This document shows positions 31,138 through 40,385 of a stretch of 64,000 nucleotides of DNA, one piece after another. The first letter of the stretch is position 1; every line of letters starts with the position of its first letter. The notes under the pieces are model-generated. The model was not told the DNA's origin and did not search any database. It saw only the letters and a list, made by a program, of their open reading frames with translations. The position numbers and the translations under genes were made by a program. The DNA comes from Mesostigma viride (Eukaryota > Streptophyta > Mesostigmatophyceae > Mesostigmatales > Mesostigmataceae): assembly GCA_009746045.1 (NCBI GenBank), contig RPFO01000448.1, forward strand, positions 2,534,009-2,598,008. The letters are read 5' to 3'.

Positions 31138-31336
31138 CCCCACTTCACCGCACTTCACCCCACTTCACCCCACTTCACCCCACTTCACCCCACTTCACCC
31201 CACTTCACCCCACTTCACACCCCCACCCCCACCCCCACCCCCACCCCCACCCCCACCCCACCCCCACCCCCACCCCCACCCCACCCCCACCCCCACCCCC
31301 ACCCCCACCCCCACCCCCACCCCACCCCCACCATAT
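31138..31336. repeat. CTTCACCCCA decamer array and (ACCCCC)n
   Basis: About 8 copies of a 10-bp unit (31138-31216), then about 20 copies of ACCCCC with slips (31217-31335). Open frames across it are Pro/His repeats or their complements. The minus strand is a G5-run array. Confidence 0.95.
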
Positions 31337-32264
31337 AACAACAACATAACAACACCACGATAAGAAATGACATCGTGGTGCAGTCGCCACCGCCATCATC
31401 AAGGAGACAACCTGCGCAGGCCAGAAATCGGGAGAATTCGGGCAATCATGTACAAGACAACAGGCTCCAGGTCAGCCAAGCGCTCGTACGTGCGAAACTT
31501 GATGACTGGGTCTGCAATCGCCATAATCCAAGTGATGCACATGTACAACCACGTCATAACTCGGAAGCTTTGGATTAGGATCATAAAAGATTGACTCAAA
31601 CAATTACCGTGCTAGCAAGATGTGGGCAAGAGAATGCATCCATGGTTGTTGTAATGGTGTAAAAAGGGTGCCAGATTTTCAAGTAAGGAATCATGAATAA
31701 CCATGCCGCACCTCATGGCCATGCATATACATGGTGGCAAAAAATTTCACATCATCCACACGGCCATGTGTGTGCCTGCACGTGTATGGTTGTGAAAATT
31801 GACAGCATTTTTATTATGCACACGCCCATGTATGCATGATTGCCTATGACGTCCACGCAGGCATTAAAATTCACAAGGCCTCGCATTCGATCGTGCTTGC
31901 AAAAAACTGTCCATCAACACAATACGCCTAGCCTGCAGCCTGCATGTAGTGCATGGTTGCACAAAACAGAACTACATGAACACAATGAATGAATGCGCAA
32001 ACTTTGTGCCCACACTTGGAATTACCCCAAACTGAACAACGCGGTTATAATGCACATGGCCTCACATTTACTCATGCGAAAACCCTTTAAGCATCAGCAC
32101 AATGGCCATCATGAGGAACCCAGCAACGGGATTCGTGATTGGAAGGATTCTGAATCACGCACCTGTGTTCAGTCATATTTGCAAAGAACCGACATCGGGT
32201 TGACCAGAGCTGACGTCCACGGACCACTCTTCGTCACTGGAATTCCCTTCATTATCCTCAGAAC
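31337..32264. other. Unassigned stretch
   Basis: No gene recognised. Contains copy 2 of the ~60-bp dispersed repeat (31397-31440). Confidence 0.5.
31397..31440 (+). repeat. Dispersed ~60-bp repeat, copy 2 (3'-truncated)
   Basis: ATCAAGGAGACAACCTGCGC followed by AGGCCAGAAATCGGGAGAAT; the copy then diverges. Confidence 0.8.
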
Positions 32265-32690
32265 TTAATTGGGCTCAGAGCTTGAACCAGCTGCGACGTG
32301 TAGAAACTGCCCCGGCTGCTTGGTCGGTAAGAAAATGCATTTCTGGGTGCGCACCAGCTTCCAAAACTTCTCCGAATCCCCGGAATCTGAAGACCCCCCG
32401 GAATCTGTTCTTGCCAAAACGGCCTCCGCTTCATTCCCTTGCCGGTTGTGAGTCTCAGAAGCCAAGGATGCAGAAGCTGGTTGTTCTTCCTGGATCACTG
32501 TAAGACCTGAAGGCGATGCCTTGGTACTCATGTCCTCATCATTTGTAGAGGACGCTAGGTCTGGGGTGGAGTTCAACTCATCATCAACATCAACGCTGGG
32601 CTGGACCTTCACCGGTGTAGAGGCCCCGGAAGCTGCCTCATAAGCAGCCTCCGAATCTGCCTCTGAACCATGATGAAGCGCTTTATCCAT
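32265..32690 (-). CDS. Hypothetical acidic low-complexity protein
   Basis: 141 codons with an ATG (MDKALHHGSEADSEAAYEAA). Rich in Ser, Glu, Asp and Ala with one more ordered stretch near the end (DSEKFWKLVRTQKCIFLPTK). Sequence just after the stop still looks coding in another frame (SSEDNEGNSSDEEWSVDVSS, about 32265-32200), so this may be one exon of a longer gene or carry a frameshift. A TATA-like ACATATAGC lies 20-30 bp upstream of the ATG. No family recognised; could be host or element-derived. Confidence 0.4.
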   Translation of the reverse strand: MDKALHHGSEADSEAAYEAASGASTPVKVQPSVDVDDELNSTPDLASSTNDEDMSTKASPSGLTVIQEEQPASASLASETHNRQGNEAEAVLARTDSGGSSDSGDSEKFWKLVRTQKCIFLPTKQPGQFLHVAAGSSSEPN

Positions 32691-32820
32691 CGTTTCAAGA
32701 AGAAAAACAAGCTATATGTACCGCTGCTCTCGTAGTGTAAGTATTTATGCAGTTAACGATACTTGATAATAAAGCCACGTCGAATTATATACAATACGTA
32801 TGTGCGGTGTAGTGAAATAT

Positions 32821-34246
32821 TTTTTTTCCAGGTAAATAGGTGTACGTTTATTCCAAATATAGCCAGTAGGTGATCCCTGCTAAGCCTAGGGTATCAAGAT
32901 GTCAGTGGCTAAAACGGAGCCTTACTAGACCACGGAAGCCACTGGACTTCTAATGGGTTGTCATTGGGCATGTGGGTAAAGATCCTGTTTTTGCCCATGA
33001 GGTCATGAAAGATCTCAAGTGGGCTGGGCTTATCCTGGTCCGCGCCAGGGTCCCAGATTTTGTTTTGTTCATTTGCAACCATCCAGTAGCGTCGCATGCC
33101 GGAGTTCCATAGGTAAATGAAGCGTGAGAGAACCCCAGCTTTGTCGAAAACTGTGCGCCTATTGAACACCACATCGTTTCGCACCGTCCAGATTGTATAT
33201 AACATGCATGTGCGGAGCCATATCCACGCTTGTTGTGAAAAGGTGAGCTCAAGGCCAGGGGTGCCAGTGATGCCAAAGATAATTGAGCGGGTAGACACCG
33301 GTATGATAGGCTCAGACGTCCAGGCTGCCCATAAACCAATCAACCAGGTCCAAACTCCCTGGAGGTTACACCATAAAAATCGGTGTTCCACAGTTTCAGT
33401 GGGGTTGGTACATAAACATGTAGCAGGGTGTTGAAATCGCCGGTGGAGGATCTCCCCGACCCCGATGGACCGGTGCATCAAGAGGTGTTGTACGTCGGTC
33501 GCGCGGCGATCAATCAGCGGGTGGTCAGCGGCGAGGGTGATGTTGCGGACCCAGGTGTGGCCAGGCCACTCAGTAGCGCCCCAGCGTGTCCGTCCGGGGT
33601 GGAATTGATGGTTTTTATGCAAGAGCATTGTGTAGCCCCACTCTGCCGTGTACTCGTAAAGGCCTTTTACAGTTCTGCTGTCACCCTGATTTAGCACCCA
33701 GCCAAATTCCACTGGATCCAATGACAACATGTCCAGGCGGGTTGATCCCACATGTAGCCAAATAATAGCAGCGTCTGGAAGGTTGGGGTTGGGTTGGTAT
33801 ACACATGATTGTTCAAGGGACCAAGGTACAACCCGAATCCGGTGGCATAGCTGGGTGGGGAGGAACACCACTGCAGCTGTAAGTTGAGCCAGACAGCCAT
33901 TGTGGCCGCTCAGCGGCGCCAGTAGTTGAACGTGCAGGGTTCCAAGGGGGAGTTCTGCGATCACCTTCCCCGAGCATGTTGCGGTCGTGCTGTATGGACA
34001 AAAGCAGCACCATTCACCAGCTTTATAGGGGGCACGGGGAGAAGTCATGAGTGTGTGCCAGCGGGGGGGTATGGCTTGTACTAGCGCGGCCCAGGCAGCA
34101 TAAGTAGGCATATTGGGGACCCAGGCAGCCAGTTCGTTATATGTTAAGAGGCGGTAGCAGTCACCGTGGAGAATATACAGGTGGAGAATAGTGGTTACAG
34201 GGTGGGGGGATGTTATGAAGCCTTCATAGGGGTTAGGGCCACTTAA
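32821..34246 (-). mobile_element. L1-like LINE 3' end, 5'-truncated, with poly(A) tail
   Basis: About 1.43 kb between 14-bp direct repeats GTGTAGTGAAATAT (32807-32820 and 34247-34260). The minus-strand 3' end has AATAAA then an A8 run directly against the duplication. So this is a TPRT insertion with a poly(A) tail, unlike the (TTAA)n-tailed LINEs elsewhere in the window. Encodes only the region downstream of RT. Confidence 0.9.
32909..34246 (-). pseudogene. LINE post-RT region with zf-RVT-like domain
   Basis: The open frame runs on upstream into repeat DNA by chance; element-derived sequence starts at about 34246 (LSGPNPYEGFI). Early block LLTYNELAAWVPNMPTYAAW resembles the post-RT region of L1/Tad-type LINEs. 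The zinc motif CLCTNPTETVEHRFLWC is followed by W-rich sequence and LYTIWTVRNDVVFNRR, the zf-RVT pattern. The stop at 32909 is probably the true end. No RT motif is present because of 5' truncation. Confidence 0.75.
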
Positions 34247-34319
34247 GTGTAGTGAAATATTGGTCTTGGTAGTGATATGTGACCACTTGTGTGTATACAC
34301 AGTACAGTACACCGCCTCA

Positions 34320-34806
34320 CGGGTACGTGGGCTGTTCCCGCACCACGTGGAAGTGGGACGTTTGCGTACTACGTAGCCGTGAAAGTGGGACGGTTCGCGT
34401 ACCACTTAGCCGTGAAAGTGGGACGGTTCGCGTACCACGTAGCCGTGGAAGCGGGCTGTATGCGCCTGTGGGACGGTCTCAACCACAATCTGAGTACGTG
34501 GAACAGGTGCCCCACCTTGCCGCGTAGGTGGGACAGTCCCATCCAAAATCCGAGTACGTGGAACATGTGGCCCACCTTGCTGCGTATGTGGAACAGTCCC
34601 ATCCAAAATCTGAGTACGAGGAACAGGTGCCCCACCTTGCTGCGTAGGCGGAACAGTCCCATCCAAAATCTGAGTACGTGGAACAGGTGCCCCATCTTGC
34701 TGCGTTGAGTTGCTGCGTTGGTGGGACTGGCTCTTCCAAAATCTGAGTACGTGGAACAGGTGGCCCACCTTGCTGCGTTGGTCGGTGGGCTGTCGCATCC
34801 ACAATA
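34320..34806. repeat. 33-bp and 60-bp tandem repeats
   Basis: About 4 copies of a ~33-bp unit containing GTGGGACGGTTCGCGTACCA (34346-34450), then about 5.5 copies of a 60-bp unit AATCTGAGTACGTGGAACAG-GTG-CCCACCTTGC-GCGT-GGTGGGAC-GTCCCATCC (34487-34806). Explains the repetitive open frames on both strands. Confidence 0.9.
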
Positions 34807-35171
34807 AACGTACATCAGTACACGTGGCACTGTAGGCGCCCCACCTTATGAATTCCCCTTCTGCCGGCGTAATTAACATGGTATACCTATACTGTAAGGA
34901 GGTGAGAGAGGCACACGCTGGCTACGTACAGTACGTTGGCACGTGACTTTTGTTAGAGAGTGCTAGTCAGCTGCATCAGTTAATGATCAATTAACTAATT
35001 ATTGAACACGTGACTGCATCCGTGGTCTGAGGTCTCTAACTATATACGGTGAGCCGCTATGGCGAGCGGCTCAGGCGAGCCGGAGTGCAGTCCATATCAT
35101 CCGCAGGGCCAGCTGTCGGCGGCTCGGGTGATGCCCCCGCAGGTCTGGACCTGCAAGCTTTCTTGTGCCGC
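34807..35171. other. Unassigned stretch upstream of transposase-derived gene
   Basis: 34980-35025 has an AT-rich tail-like segment next to CACGTGACTGCATC, resembling the LINE end at 4359-4399 but degenerate. An open frame upstream of 35172 could be an earlier part of the next gene. Confidence 0.4.
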
Positions 35172-36914
35172 ATGTCACCGAGGACGAGGGAAAAGCAACT
35201 ACGACAGGCAGGGCTAACCACGGCATCAGAAGCGGGGCTGGTAAACTCCGACAAACCAGCTGACAAGGGCGAAAAAGTAAGCCGTGCGCCGCGAGATGAA
35301 ATTACGTTCAGGGATATGCGCACCAAGCGGAAGATTCTGGACGCCTTTCACGAGAGCGGATTGTCGCAGCGCCAATTCTGCAAAACTAGCGACCCCCCCA
35401 TCCCGATTTCAACCTTCAACCGCATGCTCACAGAGGAGGCGGCCATCAAGGCTGCAGCAGACAACCCCAAGCTAGCGGGGAAGAAGTGCCCAAGTCGTGT
35501 CAGAAACCCGACTACGGCCAAGTTTCCCTTGGTGGAGAAAGAGGTGGCCACTGAGATTCGCGAGTATCGGAGCAAGGGGTACATGGTCAACCGCGCGCTT
35601 GTGCGCGTAAGTTTATTTCCATCATAATTGTCGGTATTTTTCCTGCTGCATTTTGTACATGTCTCACTAGTTTGCTGAGTTTCGATTGTTTCATGAGTAT
35701 GCATGCAGCCCGGCCCCGTGAGAATTTGACGTGGAAGAGCTCGACGAGCCGAAAGTATGTAATGGTCTTCTTCGTTGCATGCAGCCAAATGATGCAGCGT
35801 AACCACCCAGCAACGGGTATCATGAATTATGTAAGGGTTGGAAACTAGCAGTCTTGCTCATTTCTTGGCGATATATCCCAGCTGCCCCCCCTTTATTTGA
35901 AAGATATTGCTCATGATGCAAGAAGGCTGGAGCAGTGAAGGCAACCTGGGACAAGGCCGGATGTGAGGCAGCTGACGTGGTGGGAAGGGGGGGGGCAGCC
36001 GACCAGGTGGGGGCAGCAGGGGTCGGCAACCCAGCGGCGGGAGCACCACCACCAACGGATCAGGCCACCCGCCCAGCCAAGAAAAAGTCCAAGCCTTCTC
36101 TCCCTCCTCTCGAGCTTCCGCCACAGCGCACTGTGGCAAAGCATGCCGAGGTGCTGACAACGGCGGACTGGGCCAAATACCAGGTTTTCACCTTGTGTGG
36201 TGACGGCCTGACGTACTACGGAAACCCTGACCCACAGGACCCGTATGCAAAGAAGTATGACAACCACTGGCGCATGGTGGTCAAGTAAGTATCGTTGCAT
36301 GGGTTGGCTCCAAGATATACTGGACCATTTATGTGACAAGAATGTACACTCTGTATGTAACTCTGCAAACCCATGCCATGTGTGACTAGGTAGCATGCAG
36401 TACATATGTCTACCACACACATGCGACAGGTCACGCCGGCATGATCAAATGGGCCAACATATTAGTAGGCGTATGAGCACACACACATCACACATCACAC
36501 ATCACACATCACACATCACCCATCACACATCGCACATCACACATCACCCATCACACATCACGCGTACATCACACGTACATATGCACTGTCACACGCACAT
36601 GCACCACAACACAGGGACGCACCCCCACACACCCCCACACCCCCACACCCCCACCCCCACCCCAACCCCCACCCCCACCACCACCATGTACCGCCGCCGC
36701 CGCCGCCACCACCACCACAACAACAACAACCACCACCAACAACAACATTGTACTTCGCATTTGTAATGCATTATTATGGTGTGTGGTTGTGTGTCTTGGC
36801 ACGTTTCTTATGTGCAGGTACCCTAAACAGCATGGGCAGAAGCGCACGGAAAGGGTGAAGCAAACGTTTGTGATCGCTGACTACGGAGTCGCATGGTGCC
36901 TTGTTGCGATGTAG
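35172..36914 (+). pseudogene. Transposase-derived spliced gene, DNA-binding part kept, DDE core missing
   Basis: Exon 1 (35172-35606, or earlier) carries a psq/Tc5-type helix-turn-helix region: RTKRKILDAFHESGLSQRQF then PISTFNRML, and after a basic linker KFPLVEKEVATEIREYRSKG with NRALVR. It ends at CGC|GTAAGT. A second coding block (about 35935-36284) has VKATWDKAGCEAADVV, a Pro/Ala/Lys-rich linker and LTTADWAKYQVFTLCGDGL, ending AA|GTAAGT. The third exon (36818-36914, after TGTGCAG) continues in phase (YPKQHGQKRTERVKQTFVIA then DYGVAWCLVAM, stop). The domain order suggests a pogo/Tc5 (CENP-B-like) transposase lacking its catalytic DDE exon. Phase between exons 1 and 2 does not match, supporting loss of a segment. 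Confidence 0.5.
36483..36695. repeat. CACATCA heptamer array and CA/C-rich tract in intron
   Basis: About 11 copies of CACATCA with variants (36483-36560), then CACACGCACATG, (CCCCCACA)n and CCGCCG/CCACCA tracts to about 36750. Lies in the last intron (36285-36817) of the transposase-derived gene. Confidence 0.9.
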
Positions 36915-37149
36915 ACTTTTCCCTGTGGGCCCAACTGCCCTTCATGTTTTTAATATCTGGCCATCATGTTGTAAACGGAGGTATTAGGGTTGCGTCATTA
37001 ATAATCGCACCCGCCTGCCGTATTTCTGGCACACCTTGAATAGGCTAGGTAGGGCTTGCCGTGACCTTTCCGGCACAGTTTATATAGCACTGAAACGAGT
37101 GCAGACAGTATAGCTGAAACTAGCTCATTATAGGTGTTACACATCCATG

Positions 37150-37410
37150 CCACACAACTCGGTGGGACATGTCCCACCAACCTGTGTTTTGTATGTGTAT
37201 GAACATGTGTCCCACCTACATGTAATTGAAAATTTGCCTGTCCCACCGACCTGAATTTTGAACATGTAACTGTCCCACCACACTGAATTTTGAAAGCTAC
37301 CCTGTCCCACTTACATGAATACCTGAAACATGGCTGTTCCACGTACCTGAACCTGGTGTCTCTCCTAGGTGAAAAGTGTCCCACTCGCGTCCCACCTACG
37401 TGAGCTGCCC
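37150..37410 (+). repeat. Degenerate TGTCCCACCT minisatellite, copy 2
   Basis: Repeats of the form TGTCCCACC-ACCTGAATTTTGAA. The end CCCACCTACGTGAGCTGCCC is the reverse complement of the start of the block at 30641. Confidence 0.75.
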
Positions 37411-37465
37411 CTGTAATGCTCCGTGACTCCCCAACGGGAGCACGAGTCTAATTAATTAATTAATG
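37410..37465 (+). mobile_element. Type-II retroelement 3' end with (TTAA)n tail
   Basis: TGCTCCGTGACTCCCCAACG, GGAGCACGAGT and (TTAA)4, the same end as at 6290-6347, 52660-52716 and 54725-54773. Upstream sequence is the TGTCCCACCT block, so here the end is attached to a different body. Confidence 0.8.
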
Positions 37466-37929
37466 GTGATCAATCATTACGTTGATCTCTCACTACCAGT
37501 GCATGGTCCTAGTAGAGCTGCATGGGCGTCCCCACAATGTTCAGGCCCACCCAGAGCCAAATTCTGGTACTTAGCAGGCATTTGGGACTAGTGGAATATC
37601 ATTTTACCGCATCAAATAAGCACTTTTGCATGAATGAACATGGTCAACACAGCCAAAGTGCCCCTAAATAGCTCAAGAAATACTACTTTTCACCATGGGC
37701 ACCTCCTGCACAAATGCACAATATGGGGCATACAGTACATGTCTCGATCCTCGATACATATGTGAAAAATTCAATTTCAATGAATAACTTTGGTTGGTAT
37801 GCTAGTTAGCTAATTAATTTATGTCTAATTTGAAACTGATGCCTAACTTATTATAGACGTGTTCATCAATAAATTCATTCATGAATTTGCAAGTTTGGTT
37901 CCGTCCCAATTTGTATCCATTACATATAT

Positions 37930-39962
37930 TAATTAATTAATTAATTAGGAACATAACTCCGTTGGGAGTATATGTAGCACATAGCCCTGAGAAGGGGCAT
38001 ATGAGCCTATAATACATTCTAAGCTACTTCCTGCAAGGGTGGGAATGTAAACAACACTTGCTCTAGGTGCACCAGGGCACCCGCACGTACCCTCATGGTC
38101 TATCACGCTATGCCCGGGTAAGGGGGGAGCATGCCTGTGAGGGGGAAGATCATCATGGCTATACAAGAGCTATGGCATGGCTTCTCAGCAGAGAGTGACT
38201 CCCTGCATGGGCACAACATTACTAAATAAGGCTAGGCATCGTCTGGAGTGTGGCACATCATAGGCACACATGTACATGATTAAATAAAGCGCGGGGCTTA
38301 GCTGGGATAGTGCCTCTAGGAGGCGTACATGTACATGGCCACGGTCTATCTATTCTGCACTACTACTGCTGTATTCCCCTAAGCTGGGGCGTCTGGAGTC
38401 GCTGGGGCCGCGGGGGGGGGGGGGTCGCCTGCCAGGGCTTGTGGCCGACGTAGATGGCCGCCCCCTTCCAGTACACCGGCTGCCCCGCCTTGGTCTGCCG
38501 GAGCTGGAGGTAGGCCGGCCATAGCTCCCGTCGCCGTTGTTGCTGCGCCAGGGTCAAGTCGTCATCAAGGGTGAAGAGAGTCTTCTCGAGCCGCTTGCGG
38601 CGTCTGAGAAAAGAAATCTTGTCCGCCGGGGTCTTAAAGGTGAGGAGGAGCGGGGGCGGCCCTGCCTTACCCCGCGCGCGGGGAAGGCGGTGGGCAGCCA
38701 GCTCGATCTCACCGTTAAGGCCCATGCGACCAAGGATTTCTCTCTCAAACGCACGCAAAAGCTTCTCGGAATTCTCACCTTCCTCCATCTCGAAGTTCTT
38801 GACAATGACGTTGAGGCTGCGCTTGGCGAGCTCGGCCTCCTCGCGGAGGTCAAGCGTCTGCCGTTGAAGCTGGGCTGCGACGGCGGAGGTGGTGGAGGTG
38901 GTATGTTGCTTAAGCATGTCCGCCCAGGTGGTGATGGGAGGAGCATCGCCGGCCAGGCCAGCCGAGGCGGGCTTGGCGGCAATGTCCTTCACCGCCTGGG
39001 CGGTGAGGCCTGCGGTATTCTGCAGAACCTCGATAGCAATGGCGTTGTCCTTAAGACGCTGGTCGATGTCACGGAGCTGGGCGGTGATGGCGTCGGAGGT
39101 GGAGGTGGTGGCGGTGGAGGAGGCGAGGAGGGTGGAGGTGGCGGTGGAGATGGTGGAGGTGGCGGTGGAGAGGAGGGGGAGCTCGGCAGCCAACGTGCTG
39201 CCCATGACCGCCACATCTGCTGCGATGGGGGCCACGTGCTGCTCGAGGGCCTCCTTGAGGAGTGAGCGGATGGAGGATTCGGTTAAGGTGGTGGTGAGGG
39301 GCTTTGGGGGCCAAAGCTCCTCGAGGGAGCGGCCGAGGAGGGAGAAAAGGACGCGAATCTGAAGGTGGGGGCGGCGGCATTTGAGGATGTGGTCGAAGTT
39401 GTGCGTCTCTGGATGGGTGCGTCTCTGGAAAGCATCGGTGAGGCGGCCCTGATGGAAGAGTTGCTTGCACATCTCGAGAAGCGAGGCATACGATCCGAAA
39501 AACACGTAGCTCAGGATCTTGTCGGGGTTGAGCTTGTCAAAAAAGCCGGGCTGGCTGGCGTCAAAGTCGAACTCCTCCCAGGTCGGCTCGGCAGGGCGAC
39601 TGCGCTTGGGTTCAGGCGACGCTGCTGGCGAGGCGGCCAGAGGGGGCTGGGCGACCACTAGAGCTTGGCTAGTGGCGCCGCTGCCTTCTGGACCGGTTGG
39701 CGAAGCTGCAGCCGGGGCTGCAGACGTATTTTCATTGCTAAGCGCAGCCGCCAGGCTGCGTTGCGTCGAGAGGCGTTTGCTCATCGTATATTGCGTAATA
39801 GCGTCGGAAAATTATATCAGCATGTGCGTCATAAAAAGACGCGTCGATTGTGATATTCACGGCTAAATTCGGTGCTCAAACGTGAAAGTTATGAGCTCCG
39901 CCGTCAGCCATGGCTACCTCGTGGCTCGCCCCATGGATGTTGCATTAGAATTTCATATTAGA
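37930..39962 (-). mobile_element. ORF1-only retroelement, copy A (full length)
   Basis: Flanked by an 11-bp target duplication ATTACATATAT (37919-37929 and 39963-39973). Minus strand: 5'UTR of about 175 bp, ORF1 (38363-39784), 3'UTR of about 430 bp, stem-loop ACATATACTCC-CAAC-GGAGTTATGT and (TTAA)n tail (37930-37947). There is no room for, and no trace of, a reverse transcriptase. Five related copies follow in the window. Resembles mammalian HAL1 (half-LINE) in organisation. Confidence 0.9.
38363..39784 (-). CDS. L1 ORF1p-like RNA-binding protein, intact
   Basis: 473 residues. N-terminal 60 residues are disordered and Ala/Ser/Pro-rich. 80-160 is a helical domain (FFDKLNPDKILSYVFFGSYA). About 165-320 is a predicted coiled coil with a Ser/Thr/Ala repeat at 206-230. 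323-400 is an RRM-like domain: SLNVIVKNF (beta 1), AAHRLPRA, PPPLLLTFKTPADKISFLRR. 405-450 is a C-terminal domain (DDDLTLAQQQRRRELWPAYL, then YWKGAAIYVGHKPW). This coiled coil-RRM-CTD order is that of LINE-1 ORF1p, a nucleic-acid chaperone that coats element RNA. It is the only fully intact ORF1 here, so copy A is probably recent. Confidence 0.8.
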   Translation of the reverse strand: MSKRLSTQRSLAAALSNENTSAAPAAASPTGPEGSGATSQALVVAQPPLAASPAASPEPKRSRPAEPTWEEFDFDASQPGFFDKLNPDKILSYVFFGSYASLLEMCKQLFHQGRLTDAFQRRTHPETHNFDHILKCRRPHLQIRVLFSLLGRSLEELWPPKPLTTTLTESSIRSLLKEALEQHVAPIAADVAVMGSTLAAELPLLSTATSTISTATSTLLASSTATTSTSDAITAQLRDIDQRLKDNAIAIEVLQNTAGLTAQAVKDIAAKPASAGLAGDAPPITTWADMLKQHTTSTTSAVAAQLQRQTLDLREEAELAKRSLNVIVKNFEMEEGENSEKLLRAFEREILGRMGLNGEIELAAHRLPRARGKAGPPPLLLTFKTPADKISFLRRRKRLEKTLFTLDDDLTLAQQQRRRELWPAYLQLRQTKAGQPVYWKGAAIYVGHKPWQATPPPPRPQRLQTPQLRGIQQ

Positions 39963-39973
39963 ATTACATATAT

Positions 39974-40385
39974 ATTAAATATATAATTACTTACAGCATA
40001 GTGAAATCACTCAAACCAAAGCAAACGCCCAGCTATATAAATCTATCTACAGAGCCATGTCAAAGCTCTATACTACGATAAGCCCGATGGAAGTAAGTAA
40101 GTAAGTAAGTACTTGCGTGTCATGCGCAAAGGCATGCCACGGAGTACTATGCTAATCTCATTAGAAAAATAATTACACAAAAGTTTAAACAAATATCGTC
40201 TGCATCATCCCCCAACCGTTAAGCACTAGATGGGGATGTAATCCTCATCCGAGCTGTCCTCTACTGTAATGGCAGACGAGGCGGTAGTGTAGCGGCTATC
40301 CTCAGGACCAATAACCTCCACCTGCGGACTTCTACCCTGGCTAGCAACGGGCCGCGGGGCCCGTGGGGAGAAAACAGGAGCATGG
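39974..40385. other. AT-rich stretch and dispersed repeat
   Basis: No gene. Contains the second copy of the 4067-4200 repeat at 40085-40215, here preceded by (AAGT)4-5. Confidence 0.6.
40085..40215 (+). repeat. Dispersed repeat, copy 2
   Basis: AAGTAAGTAAGTAAGTACTT, GCGTGTCATGCGCA, GGCATGCCACGGAGTACTAT and TCTCATTAGAAAAA align with 4067-4200. Confidence 0.8.

Larger units (their letters stand above)
36915..37929. other. Intergenic stretch with repeats
   Basis: No gene. 37150-37410 is a second degenerate TGTCCCACCT block. 37410-37465 is a type-II retroelement end. The rest is AT-rich and unassigned. Confidence 0.5.

Noticed and set aside
38537-39362. Plus-strand Gly/Val/Glu-rich frames opposite ORF1 of copy A
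   Set aside because: Antisense shadows of the Ser/Thr/Ala-rich coiled coil of ORF1p.
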